From assembly GCA_902762295.1 (NCBI GenBank), contig CACWNX010000001.1, forward strand, positions 62,001 to 126,000: a stretch of DNA of 64,000 bases, given 5' to 3'. The stretch is from an uncultured Pseudomonadota bacterium (GTDB lineage Bacteria > Pseudomonadota > Alphaproteobacteria > Rs-D84). The position numbers and the translations under genes are program-made. Below are positions 1 to 8,644 of the stretch, in pieces; the stretch's first letter is position 1, and each line of letters starts with the position of its first letter. Under the pieces are notes generated by a model. That model was not told the origin of the DNA and did no database searches. It worked only from the letters and a program-made list of their open reading frames with translations.

Positions 1-3000
1 CAATGTCAACGATTGGGCATCGCCATATTCCGTTGTAATCAGATTTATCGCACCAATTGTTGCACCGGTTGCATCACCAAATGTATCTATTGTACCGGCA
101 CCAATCAAATTGGCATCAACATTCAACGTTCCACCACTGACCGACCCAGTGATTGTATCAATGTTATTGTTTTGTGTATTTACAACACCCGTGCTTGCCA
201 ATATGCCACTGAAATCTGCGCCACTGGCAACATTTATTGTGTTTGACGAAGCCGTATTATTAAATTCTGTGACACCATCATTCAGATTTACGATTCCATT
301 ACCTGTAATCACCGCACCAGCATTGAACACAACACCACTCGCTAAATTCACCGTACCACTGTTTGCCAATGTCGCAGTTGCATCAAATGTATCGGCTGCA
401 AAATTTGCCGTTCCGGTATTTGTTATGGTTCCTGTGTATGTTGTTGGATCCGACAACAACGTTCCGGCATTATCAATATCAACACCTATCAAGGAATCTT
501 TGATATTTAAAACCGCGCCCAATCTGTTTTCAATTTTTTCTGAATCATTTGCCTGGGCCAGAATTGCGTCAGTGATAGATAATGATGAATCCGTATCAAC
601 AATCAAATCACTTGCCAATGTCAATGTATTATCGCCTTCGTCTGTTCCATTCCCAGTGATTACAAAATTCGCATTTTGAATTATATTGTCCAAACCATCA
701 AATGTTTCGTCTGATGTCACGAAATACGCAATTTCGTTATGCACACCTGTTTCCAAATCTGCCGCATCAACCGCCGCATTTATTCCACCCGATGTTCCAG
801 ATACAACCACACTGCCGTCCGCAGCACCCGAAGACGCAAGTGTTAAACCATGACTGCCATCAAACCACGCAAAACCGGTTCCTGCGTTAACGGTGACATT
901 ATTACCGGTTGCAACCTGGATAGTTTTGGATGTTCCATATTGAATACCTATATCCAACGGATTTGCCATACTGTATATAATCGTTGCCCCATCAACCGCG
1001 GAATACAAGTCCGCCAAACCATTTGTATAGTCCAAATCGCCCTTTACAATCGCACCATCAGACAACATAATTGACGAAGCATAATCGTTAATTAAGTTAT
1101 CAATAGTGTTTATTGTTGCACCAGACGCGACATTTATGGTTGATTGATACAAATTATCTTCACCTGTGGTCAGATGCAGTTCACCTTCGTTCAAATTTAC
1201 GGTTTGAAACGCAATATATTCCGACACATCCAAAATACCACTGCCTGTTTTATTTATCGTACCATTGGAACCATCTATACCGGCTAAACTGATTGACCGT
1301 CCAGAACCCGCATTAAGATTTATCGTTCCGCCATAGTTTGTAATATCATTAAGCACATTATTTGCGAAATTACCACTGAACACAACATCATCGTTTACCG
1401 CATTAATATTTACCGTTCCATCATAATTAAATATCGCCCCACCTTCGTCACCTGCTATATTATTTGTAAACGATGCGTCATTAAGTGTGACTGTGCCATC
1501 CATATTAAATATTGCACCACCATATGTAGCACTGTTCTCACTAAACAGTGCACCATTTTGGAATTCAACTTCACCAAATATATCATTACGTAATGCACCG
1601 CCCTCGGTTGTAATCGGAACATAGACAGTTACTATTTGACCATCAACAAGTTTTTTGCGTTCTTTTGGTGGACTGTTGCTTATGGCCTGGTTTCCAATAA
1701 ATGTCGCCATATCAGCAAAAGTCAATGCACCATTATTGTCAATTGCACCACCATGCGCCCCATTGTTTGAATTCACATCAGTTGCGATATTTGAATCAAA
1801 TGTCACCGCGTCATTAAATGTCAATGTACCCGAATTATAGACCGCACCACCTGCGGCATCAAAACCTTCGGCGGTATTTCCTTTGAATGTCGTATCACCA
1901 TTGACGGTTATTATACCATCATTCCATATCGCACCACCAAGCGATGAAAAATTGTATCCATCATCATCCAAATCCGCATAGGCGTTGTTGTTATAGAAAT
2001 TCGTATTATTCAAAACGATATTTCCATCATAAACACCGCCTTGACCACTATTATTGGCAATTGCACCACCCTGTAATGCGCTGTTGCCCGACAACGCGTC
2101 ACCATCTATACCAAAATTTGTATTTGAAATATTTAATATACCTTCGGCGGCCCAATATACATCGCTGTCGCCTTCATACAATTCATCGGCACCGGTATTA
2201 TAAATCGCACCACCCTGAGCCTGTTGCCACGCGCCATTTTCTATGTAAGCCGCGCCCGTGGTATGATTACCGGTAAACAGTGCATTATCAATGGTCGCAT
2301 AACCCGATGTATAAATTGCACCACCTTTTTGCCCGGCGACATTATCTGTGAATATATTTGAAATACCGGTCAAATTCAATTCATTACGTTTTTGCGAAAC
2401 CCAATTATCTTCGGCATCCTGGGTTTCAATCTGTTGCGAAATATTATAAATCGCGCCACCCTTTTCCGCCGCAATATTTCCAGAAAACGTTGATGTACCG
2501 TTAATAGTAAGGTACGCGTCCCTATCTGTGTCAACTGCACGATTCATAATCGCGCCACCATTGGTCGTGGATGTATTTCCACTGAAAGTATTCACACTGT
2601 TCGCATTACCAATTATCATCACGGCATTATTTGTACCGGCACCCGATGCATTTGCAATTGCGCCACCACCGCGTTTATAGTGCTTTTCAACGACCTCGGT
2701 TGTATTCGTTGTCTGATTACCTGTGAACACATTCTGGTCGCCCAATATCGACAAATTACCCACGACATTCAAAACTGCGCCCCCGGCGGTTGATGTTGCG
2801 CTATTATTACTGAACGTAATACTCGTTCCATTTAACTCCGAAACAACATCATCCCCCGCATTTCTGTGTTCATGATACAGCGCACCACCCATCGTTGAAG
2901 TATTATGATCAAACACTAACACAGATGTCGCCGAAGAAGAAATTACAGGTGCGGCAGTATTTCCCCAGACCTGGATTACACCGCGTTGCGAATTATTATT

Positions 3001-3387
3001 TTGAAATGTAAAATTTCCATCCAAATACAGCGCACTTTCCTGAATATTCATAATACCGGCAAGAGTACTGCTTCTGTCAAATCCTGAAATTGTTCCACCA
3101 TTTATCAAATTCAAATACGAACCAGTAAAAATCGAAAGCCCGTTTGCATCACCATCTCCACCAAATAATGTCATACCATTTAAATCAACCGTGTTTGTCT
3201 GGCTGGTCACACCCAATCCGCCTGAAACGGTTATATCTTGATTAACCAAAATATCCGAACCGGCGGTCATAGCCGCATTTAATTCACTTAGTGTTGAAAC
3301 ACTAACTGGATCACCAAACGCGGGCAACACCAGCAATGCCGGCAATACAGAAACGGTTGACATCAGTTTATTTAAATGATGAAACAT
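1..3387 (-). CDS. Pmp-repeat adhesin / autotransporter passenger, 3' part outside the window
   Basis: I translated this strand from the ATG at 3387 to base 1 and found no stop: at least 1129 residues, continuing past the left edge. It begins with a signal peptide (MFHHLNKLMSTVSVLPALL, cleavage near AFG-DP). Residues about 150-730 carry about 14 copies of the paired motifs GGA[IVL]xN and FxxN (GGAIYN, GGAIFN; FSGN, FTGN), the hallmark of chlamydial polymorphic outer-membrane protein (Pmp) repeats, which form beta-helical passengers. The rest is Asn/Thr/Gly-rich beta-helix-like sequence. A C-terminal beta-barrel is expected beyond the window but not seen. A good Shine-Dalgarno (AGGAGAG) precedes the ATG and a promoter lies at 3417-3444. 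Likely a surface adhesin; the ligand is unknown. Confidence 0.85.
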   Translation of the reverse strand, partial: MFHHLNKLMSTVSVLPALLVLPAFGDPVSVSTLSELNAAMTAGSDILVNQDITVSGGLGVTSQTNTVDLNGMTLFGGDGDANGLSIFTGSYLNLINGGTISGFDRSSTLAGIMNIQESALYLDGNFTFQNNNSQRGVIQVWGNTAAPVISSSATSVLVFDHNTSTMGGALYHEHRNAGDDVVSELNGTSITFSNNSATSTAGGAVLNVVGNLSILGDQNVFTGNQTTNTTEVVEKHYKRGGGAIANASGAGTNNAVMIIGNANSVNTFSGNTSTTNGGAIMNRAVDTDRDAYLTINGTSTFSGNIAAEKGGAIYNISQQIETQDAEDNWVSQKRNELNLTGISNIFTDNVAGQKGGAIYTSGYATIDNALFTGNHTTGAAYIENGAWQQAQGGAIYNTGADELYEGDSDVYWAAEGILNISNTNFGIDGDALSGNSALQGGAIANNSGQGGVYDGNIVLNNTNFYNNNAYADLDDDGYNFSSLGGAIWNDGIITVNGDTTFKGNTAEGFDAAGGAVYNSGTLTFNDAVTFDSNIATDVNSNNGAHGGAIDNNGALTFADMATFIGNQAISNSPPKERKKLVDGQIVTVYVPITTEGGALRNDIFGEVEFQNGALFSENSATYGGAIFNMDGTVTLNDASFTNNIAGDEGGAIFNYDGTVNINAVNDDVVFSGNFANNVLNDITNYGGTINLNAGSGRSISLAGIDGSNGTINKTGSGILDVSEYIAFQTVNLNEGELHLTTGEDNLYQSTINVASGATINTIDNLINDYASSIMLSDGAIVKGDLDYTNGLADLYSAVDGATIIYSMANPLDIGIQYGTSKTIQVATGNNVTVNAGTGFAWFDGSHGLTLASSGAADGSVVVSGTSGGINAAVDAADLETGVHNEIAYFVTSDETFDGLDNIIQNANFVITGNGTDEGDNTLTLASDLIVDTDSSLSITDAILAQANDSEKIENRLGAVLNIKDSLIGVDIDNAGTLLSDPTTYTGTITNTGTANFAADTFDATATLANSGTVNLASGVVFNAGAVITGNGIVNLNDGVTEFNNTASSNTINVASGADFSGILASTGVVNTQNNNIDTITGSVSGGTLNVDANLIGAGTIDTFGDATGATIGAINLITTEYGDAQSLTL

Positions 3388-3416
3388 TGGCTCTCTCCTT
3401 CCTGAATTATGAATAA

Positions 3417-3444
3417 ATTCTACAACACATATTTTGAAATGCAA
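3417..3444 (-). promoter_or_regulatory. Promoter of the Pmp-like adhesin
   Basis: On the minus strand TTGCAT (3444-3439), 16 nt, then TAGAAT (3422-3417), about 30 nt upstream of the adhesin ATG. Sigma70-type by sequence only. Confidence 0.5.
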
Positions 3445-3582
3445 GTTTTTTTATGATACATTTGTTCAACAAACCAAGGAACTATCACCCCAAAAAGTTT
3501 TTTACGCTGTCTGTGCAGTTCGCGAGCCGATATTATAATTAAATTCGGACAAGAGATTGAAGAATTTAAAGATAAATTAAGC

Positions 3583-4368
3583 CTATCTTGAATCTTTTTG
3601 TGGTCCAACGACTACAACTGGGTCTGTTTCTTGTTTCAAAACATCGTTCGCATAGTTAAATATATTGGTTTTATTGGTTTTATCTGCTACCAATCTCCCC
3701 TGTCTATCATACTTTCTCTCCGCTAAAATTTTACCACCAGGCGTCATTTCTTCTATTCTATATCCATCTTCACCCACAAAATATTCCCTGGACCCCACAA
3801 ATAAACCATCTATATAAACTCCCTCTCCCATCAAAACTCCATCAGAATATTTCCTGTCCGACAATGGTAAATTTGATCGATTTGTTTCAACCTCGTGTTC
3901 ATACCCATTCCTATCCATATTACGTTTTCTAACGCCAACATACTTACCACTCCTATAAATATGTTCACCGAAAACATTACCCTTTGGATCATAAGTGATG
4001 CCTCGTACAGGTTCCAAATTATGATTGTATTGCACTTCATGCGTATATCCGTCTCTATCTGTGTGATATTCTATACCACCAATAAACACTCCGTTTCTAT
4101 AAACTCCCTCACCGATTAACTTTCCCTCATGATCATATTTTCTATCTGCCAAAGCGATACCACCAGGATTATATTCTACTTCGTGTTCATATCCATGTTT
4201 ATCAAGGTAATGTTTCCTTAATCCCATGTATCGACCGTTTCTATAAATATGCTCACCGAAAACATTACCTTCTGGATCATAAGTTACACCAAACAACGGC
4301 TTGTTTTGTTCATCATATTCTACTTCATGTGTATATCCATCTTTATCTGTAGTAATTTTTTTCACCAT
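3583..4368 (-). CDS. Tandem-repeat protein, MORN/YD-like units, function unknown
   Basis: 261 residues from the ATG at 4368, chosen because AAGGGG lies 6 nt upstream; a start 8 codons earlier has no ribosome-binding site. Almost the whole protein is about five units of about 48 residues, in two alternating types. One contains DPEGNVFGEHIYRNGRY, the other EGKLIGEGVYRNGVF; each is followed by a DxxGYxHEVE segment. The A+B pair recurs at 96 residues (288 bp at DNA level). The pattern recalls MORN or YD repeats but matches neither exactly. No signal peptide or membrane segment is visible, so it looks cytoplasmic or non-classically exported. The last 30 residues are non-repetitive. An extended -10 (TGATATAAT, 4392-4399) is the likely promoter. 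I do not recognise a function. Confidence 0.7.
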   Translation of the reverse strand: MVKKITTDKDGYTHEVEYDEQNKPLFGVTYDPEGNVFGEHIYRNGRYMGLRKHYLDKHGYEHEVEYNPGGIALADRKYDHEGKLIGEGVYRNGVFIGGIEYHTDRDGYTHEVQYNHNLEPVRGITYDPKGNVFGEHIYRSGKYVGVRKRNMDRNGYEHEVETNRSNLPLSDRKYSDGVLMGEGVYIDGLFVGSREYFVGEDGYRIEEMTPGGKILAERKYDRQGRLVADKTNKTNIFNYANDVLKQETDPVVVVGPQKDSR

Positions 4369-4473
4369 TATATACCCCTTTTTCACTGACAATTATATCA
4401 CAAAAAGTTCGAAAATGGTAAAAAATTGCGATTTTTCAAAATCAAACTTTCGAACTCGGTGAAAGTATTAGAA

Positions 4474-4507
4474 AACAAAAGAAAACTTGCCTTGATGGGC
4501 AAGTTTT
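4474..4507 (-). terminator. Intrinsic terminator next to a tRNA 3'-end copy
   Basis: 10-bp stem AAAACTTGCC / GGCAAGTTTT (4482-4491 with 4498-4507) with a 6-nt loop. Read on the minus strand it is followed by TTTTCTTTTGTTTTC. It lies 8 nt downstream of a 12-bp copy of the tRNA-Gln 3' end (4516-4527). Confidence 0.6.
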
Positions 4508-4515
4508 GAAACTAC

Positions 4516-4527
4516 GGTTGGGGCAGC
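4516..4527 (-). repeat. 12-bp direct repeat of the tRNA-Gln 3' end
   Basis: GGTTGGGGCAGC occurs here and again at 4782-4793 inside the tRNA gene. The segment 4528-4753 between this copy and the tRNA terminator has no recognisable gene. A 12-nt perfect palindrome (CGAGGTACCTCG, 4527-4538) abuts the copy. Together these suggest a tRNA remnant or an old integration scar. Confidence 0.55.
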
Positions 4528-4742
4528 GAGGTACCTCGATATACAATAAATAAAATCAAAAAAATCTCCGTTAGTCGATTTTTTAAGATTTTCTTAATTG
4601 TCTATTCTCGTATTCGCTCGCACGGCACAATGTGCCGGCTGCGCGCAACCCGTAACGATTTGCGGGCGCGGTGCTTCGCAAATCTACTTGGTTTCGAACC
4701 TTTTGCAACATTTGTTGCAAATGTTTCAACCATAACCCCAAA

Positions 4743-4773
4743 ACCAAAAACTAAAACACCCTTTCGGGTGTTT
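4743..4773 (-). terminator. Intrinsic terminator of tRNA-Gln
   Basis: Stem AAACACCC / GGGTGTTT with loop TTTC (4754-4773). On the minus strand it is followed by TAGTTTTTGGTTTT. It begins 8 nt after the tRNA CCA end. Confidence 0.75.
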
Positions 4774-4780
4774 GAATTTT

Positions 4781-4854
4781 TGGTTGGGGCAGCTGGATTC
4801 GAACCAACACTGACGGAGTCAGAGTCCGGAGTTCTACCATTAAACTATGCCCCA
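4781..4854 (-). tRNA. tRNA-Gln (anticodon CTG), CCA encoded
   Basis: 74 nt on the minus strand. The acceptor stem TGGGGCA pairs with TGCCCCA, followed by discriminator A and an encoded CCA. The D-arm is GTTT-AATGGTA-GAAC. The anticodon loop CTCTGAC gives anticodon CTG (Gln). The T-arm is GTTGG-TTCGAAT-CCAGC. The U1-A72 pair is typical of tRNA-Gln. The outermost anticodon-stem pair (C27/T43) is a mismatch, but the other stems are good. A promoter lies at 4866-4894 and a terminator directly downstream. Confidence 0.93.
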
Positions 4855-4865
4855 ATGCGGGTTGC

Positions 4866-4894
4866 ATTATATACCGCACTTTACCAATTTGCAA
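4866..4894 (-). promoter_or_regulatory. Promoter of tRNA-Gln
   Basis: Minus strand TTGCAA (4894-4889), 17 nt, TATAAT (4871-4866), ending 11 nt before the tRNA 5' end. Confidence 0.7.
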
Positions 4895-4936
4895 ATAAAA
4901 AATAAAGCACCCCACCCATCGGCGCATTCGTTCCTA

Positions 4937-4965
4937 TTGGGCAACGGCGCGTTACGGCGTATAAT
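4937..4965 (+). promoter_or_regulatory. Promoter of the choloylglycine-hydrolase-like gene
   Basis: TTGGGC (4937-4942), 17 nt, TATAAT (4960-4965), 26 nt upstream of the ATG. Confidence 0.55.
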
Positions 4966-4991
4966 AAGCACAAGCAAAAAAAGGATAAAAA

Positions 4992-6077
4992 ATGAAGAAC
5001 ATACTGCCAATATCTTTTATCGCGGTATCATGCGCGTTGAACTTTTGGGGCGCAGATGCCTGCACCGGAATAACACTGACCACCACCGACAAATCAGTTG
5101 TCGTTGCACGAACCGTTGATTGGTCGGGATCCCAGATGAATAATATATATGTTGTATCGCCACGCGGACACACTGAACATTCGCTGTTGCCAGATGGGAC
5201 AAAAAATGGTATGCCATTTACTGCAAAATATGGATTCGTTGGTCTTGGGATGCAGCAACCCGAATTCGTTGTTGACGGCACGAACGAGGCCGGATTATCC
5301 GCGGCATTGTTTTACTTTCCCGACTTTGGCAAATACCAACCATATTCGCCGGAACTGCGCGAAAAAACGCTTGCAGATTTTCAGGTCGTATCATGGATAC
5401 TGTCGCGTTTTTCAACCATTGACGAAGTCAAAAACGCAATTGACAACGTGCGCATAGTCAATATAGACCCAACCGCATCAACCGTTCATTGGCGCATTAC
5501 CGAACCCAACGGGCACCAGGTCGTTATGGAAATTATTGACGGTGTACCAACATTTCATGAAAACCCCGTTGGTGTTATAACAAACGCACCGAATTTTGAT
5601 TGGCACATGACAAACCTTGATAATTATGTGAACCTGGTTCCGGGTCGTGCAGGTCCCACACCATTTGGTCCAATTAAACTGCGTTCACTTAGTAATGGAA
5701 CTGGGTTACTTGGATTACCGGGCGATTTTTCATCACCATCACGATTCGTTCGGGCGGCATTCTTAAAAACATATTCTATCCAGCAATCAAATGCCGCCGA
5801 TGCCATCGCACAATCGTTTCACATATTAAATAATGTTGATGTTCCGTTCGGCACATCGTACAAAATCGGCACCGCGCCATTTGATATGCCATCGGCGACC
5901 CAGTGGACAATTGCAACCGACATAACGAATCGGATTGTTTACTATCACACGATGTACAACCGCACGATTCGGCGCATAGACATGAACAAAATAGATTTTG
6001 CAACCGTCCCGTTTCAGTGGCATCCACTGGACACGACAAAGCACGAAACAATATTTGATGCAGAAATAGACCAATAA
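4992..6077 (+). CDS. Secreted choloylglycine hydrolase / penicillin V acylase family (Ntn hydrolase)
   Basis: 361 residues. The signal peptide ends ADA just before Cys24, so cleavage would expose Cys24 as the N-terminal nucleophile, as in the linear amide C-N hydrolase family. The catalytic set is present with family spacing: Cys24, Arg40 and Asp43 (ARTVDW; same spacing as C2/R18/D21 of bile salt hydrolase), Asn98 (GTNEAGL), Asn198 (ITNAPNF) and Arg251 (SPSRFVR). It is therefore probably active on amide-linked substrates: conjugated bile salts, penicillin V or acyl-homoserine lactones. Sequence alone cannot choose. The signal peptide places it in the periplasm or outside, as in Gram-negative members. 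AAGGA precedes the ATG. It stands alone, with its own promoter. Confidence 0.9.
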   Translation: MKNILPISFIAVSCALNFWGADACTGITLTTTDKSVVVARTVDWSGSQMNNIYVVSPRGHTEHSLLPDGTKNGMPFTAKYGFVGLGMQQPEFVVDGTNEAGLSAALFYFPDFGKYQPYSPELREKTLADFQVVSWILSRFSTIDEVKNAIDNVRIVNIDPTASTVHWRITEPNGHQVVMEIIDGVPTFHENPVGVITNAPNFDWHMTNLDNYVNLVPGRAGPTPFGPIKLRSLSNGTGLLGLPGDFSSPSRFVRAAFLKTYSIQQSNAADAIAQSFHILNNVDVPFGTSYKIGTAPFDMPSATQWTIATDITNRIVYYHTMYNRTIRRIDMNKIDFATVPFQWHPLDTTKHETIFDAEIDQ

Positions 6078-6123
6078 AAACATGGGCCTGCTACAAGTAT
6101 GCCTGCAATTTGGAAAACTGGGG

Positions 6124-6151
6124 TTGCCTTTTGATTTTTTCGTTCTATAAT
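6124..6151 (+). promoter_or_regulatory. Promoter of the DUF1015 gene
   Basis: TTGCCT (6124-6129), 16 nt, TATAAT (6146-6151), 34 nt upstream of the ATG. Confidence 0.6.
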
Positions 6152-6185
6152 CGGAAAAGTTTGCAAAACAAAAAAAGGAGACCAC

Positions 6186-7424
6186 ATGAAAATAAAACCA
6201 TTTGCAGGCATTCGCCCCCCAAAAGAATTGGCGGCCGAAGTTGCATCACGTCCATATGATGTTCTGAATTCGGTCGAGGCAAAGCAAGAGGCCGGTGAAA
6301 AGTCATTACTGCACATCATCAAACCCGAAATAGATTTTGATCCAATCGCCGATGAACACAGCCAGGCGGTCTATGACAAAGCCGTTGAAAACTTTAAACT
6401 GTGGCAGGACCGCGGTTGGTTGGTTGCCGATGACAAAGAAATGTATTACATCTATGCCCAAACAATGGATGGTCGCACCCAGTATGGCTTGGTCGCAGCG
6501 GCAAATGTTGATGACTATATGACCGGAAAAATTAAAAAGCACGAATTGACCCGCAAAGACAAAGAAGACGACCGTATGATTCATGTGCGTATCCAGAATG
6601 CGAATATTGAACCGGTTTTCTTTGCGTATCCTGATGTTGCCGAGATGAATGAAATCGTCGAAAATTTTGTAAAGAATAATGCGCCTGAATACGACTTTGT
6701 TGCAGCAGATGGTTTCGGGCATAAATTCTGGGCGATTCGTGATGATGCAATAAATGCACGCATTACTGAAATATTTAAAAGCATCCCTGCCCTGTATGTG
6801 GCGGACGGCCATCATCGCACAGCGGCGGCGGCACGTGTTGGGGCCGAAAAACGCGAACAAAACCCGAACCACACCGGAAACGAAGAATACAATTATTTCT
6901 TGGCAGTGATTTTCCCAGAAAGCCAATTAAAAGTTATTGACTATAACCGCGTTGTCAAAGATTTAAACGGTCTGACACCGGAACAGTTTATCGCCGAATT
7001 GGAAAAATCGTTTGAAGTTCATGAAATGGGAACCGAAATTTACAAACCGACAAAACTGCACAACTTTGGCATGTATTTGAACGGAAAATGGTATTCGTTG
7101 ACGGCAAAACCAGGAACCTATAACGACAACGATCCGATTGGTGTTTTGGATGTGACAGTATTGTCCAACCTGGTGTTTGATAAGATATTAAATCTTGGTG
7201 ACCTGCGCACAAGCAAACGAATCGATTTTGTCGGCGGAATTCGGGGTCTGGGTGAATTACAAAAACGCGTTGACAGTGGTGAAATGGCGGTTGCATTCGC
7301 GCTGTATCCAGTCACCATGCGGCAAATTATTGATATTGCCGACACAGGGAACATTATGCCACCAAAGACAACATGGTTTGAACCAAAACTGCGCAGCGGT
7401 TTGGTCATCCACAAATTGTCATAA
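6186..7424 (+). CDS. DUF1015 family protein
   Basis: 412 residues, a normal length for the family. It starts with the diagnostic N-terminus KPFAGIRPP...VASRPYDVLN and has the central motif VADGHHRTAAA (about residue 203), the strongest conserved block of DUF1015 proteins. The function is not firmly established; a link to free-serine metabolism has been proposed for relatives, but nothing here tests it. No signal peptide or membrane segment, so cytoplasmic. A strong ribosome-binding site (AAAAAAGGAG) lies before ATG 6186. Monocistronic: own promoter upstream, strong terminator downstream. Confidence 0.85.
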   Translation: MKIKPFAGIRPPKELAAEVASRPYDVLNSVEAKQEAGEKSLLHIIKPEIDFDPIADEHSQAVYDKAVENFKLWQDRGWLVADDKEMYYIYAQTMDGRTQYGLVAAANVDDYMTGKIKKHELTRKDKEDDRMIHVRIQNANIEPVFFAYPDVAEMNEIVENFVKNNAPEYDFVAADGFGHKFWAIRDDAINARITEIFKSIPALYVADGHHRTAAAARVGAEKREQNPNHTGNEEYNYFLAVIFPESQLKVIDYNRVVKDLNGLTPEQFIAELEKSFEVHEMGTEIYKPTKLHNFGMYLNGKWYSLTAKPGTYNDNDPIGVLDVTVLSNLVFDKILNLGDLRTSKRIDFVGGIRGLGELQKRVDSGEMAVAFALYPVTMRQIIDIADTGNIMPPKTTWFEPKLRSGLVIHKLS

Positions 7425-7446
7425 AATGGTTTAATTACCATGAATA

Positions 7447-7472
7447 ATCGCCCCGCCTTTTTGCGGGGCGAT
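7447..7472. terminator. Terminator between convergent genes
   Basis: 10-bp GC-rich stem ATCGCCCCGC / GCGGGGCGAT with loop CTTTTT. It serves the DUF1015 gene (+) and probably also the MotB-like gene (-), whose stop is at 7496. Confidence 0.85.
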
Positions 7473-7495
7473 ATATTGTTAGAGATTATACATCA

Positions 7496-8617
7496 TTATT
7501 TATTCGTTAATTGTAATTCTATACGGCGATTCTTTTGCATACTTTCTTTATCCGTACCCAATTCCACAGGATGTAAATCGCCAAAGCCACTTGGGACCAG
7601 GCGACGCGGCGACACACCATTTTTTGCCAATTCATCGGCAACCGCACGTGCGCGCAATAACGACAGTTGCATATTATCGCGATATGCGCGATTACCTGTC
7701 ACGACCGGTTTTTTATCGGTGTGCCCATCAACGCGAATAATCCAATCTATGTCCGATGGAATTTTTGATTCAAAATCCCGAATAACATTTGATATTAAAC
7801 GCAGTTGGGTTTTACCCTCGGCGGACAGTTTATACGAACCCGTTGTAAATAAAATATCACTTGGGACAATGAATCGATCACCGTCGGCCATAACCGATGT
7901 GGTATCGCCCAGTGCCATCTTTACCGCACGATAGAATTCAGACTGGTAGTCTTTCATATCTTGCAGTTCGGCAATTTTATCCGCCAATGCACGATTCAAT
8001 TCGTTGGACATTTCAATGTATTTGACCTCTTGTGCCTCGGATTCCTGGCGCGCTGCCGCCAACGCATCATTCAGTTTTTTCAGTTCTGATTGGTATTCGG
8101 CGGTTTTTGCAGCCATCTGTTCGGTCATTTGTGATTGTAATTCGCGCCGCTCTTGTTCTAATTTTTCAAATTCGGCCCGTGCAATTGTTGCCTGATTTAA
8201 TTGTTCACGCAGTTTTTCTATTTGTGCGTTGGTTTCGGCAACCTGTTGTTTTGATTGTTCATCTTGGGCCTGAAGTTTAGAAACCTGGATTTCATATGCA
8301 TTGATTAAATCCAGCATAGATAAATCCTTGGCATCCAAGTCGGCCTGGGCAGATTCCAGACGCGCACGCGCCTGAATCAACAACTGGGTTGCTTCGCGTT
8401 CATCGGCCTGCATTTGGCGGATTTTTTCGGTTTGTTCCGCATTTATTTGCTGTAATTCCGATATTGTTTTTACCCCGGTGCGTTTGTTAAATACACTGGT
8501 CGTTGTCCACAAAAACACGAACACAATCAGCAAAAATATTAATATAATGACCAGATTTGAAAATAAATCTACGAATGCAGGCCATGTATTTGTCTTATCA
8601 CGAAAATTTTTGAACAT
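7496..8617 (-). CDS. MotB-like protein: TM helix, coiled coil, OmpA-family peptidoglycan-binding domain
   Basis: 373 residues. One N-terminal membrane helix (about residues 18-38, NLVIILIFLLIVFVFLW) preceded by Trp-Pro and an Asp (TWPAFVDLFSN), as in MotB/ExbD-type stators. A long Gln/Glu/Ala coiled coil follows (about 55-240). A C-terminal OmpA domain (about 255-373) has DGHTDKKPV and NRRIELQL, the peptidoglycan-contact motifs. The upstream gene encodes a MotA/TolQ-like channel subunit 27 nt away, so the two should form a proton-driven inner-membrane complex anchored to the wall. No other flagellar genes are present, so a non-flagellar role (envelope or division) is as likely. AGAGAGG precedes the ATG. 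Confidence 0.85.
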   Translation of the reverse strand: MFKNFRDKTNTWPAFVDLFSNLVIILIFLLIVFVFLWTTTSVFNKRTGVKTISELQQINAEQTEKIRQMQADEREATQLLIQARARLESAQADLDAKDLSMLDLINAYEIQVSKLQAQDEQSKQQVAETNAQIEKLREQLNQATIARAEFEKLEQERRELQSQMTEQMAAKTAEYQSELKKLNDALAAARQESEAQEVKYIEMSNELNRALADKIAELQDMKDYQSEFYRAVKMALGDTTSVMADGDRFIVPSDILFTTGSYKLSAEGKTQLRLISNVIRDFESKIPSDIDWIIRVDGHTDKKPVVTGNRAYRDNMQLSLLRARAVADELAKNGVSPRRLVPSGFGDLHPVELGTDKESMQKNRRIELQLTNK

Positions 8618-8644
8618 TGTTTTTCCTCTCTCGCACTTTCATTA

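Noticed and set aside
110-679. Plus-strand open frame of 189 codons near the left edge
   Set aside because: It is antisense to the continuous Pmp-like adhesin frame and reads as its complementary shadow; no ribosome-binding site.
3420-3608. Small minus-strand frame of 62 codons between the adhesin and the repeat protein
   Set aside because: Overlaps the 3' end of the repeat protein, covers the adhesin promoter and has no start signal.
4630-4905. Plus-strand frame of 91 codons
   Set aside because: Runs across the tRNA-Gln gene, its terminator and promoter.
7440-7934. Plus-strand frame of 164 codons
   Set aside because: Antisense to the OmpA domain of the MotB-like gene and starts inside a terminator hairpin.
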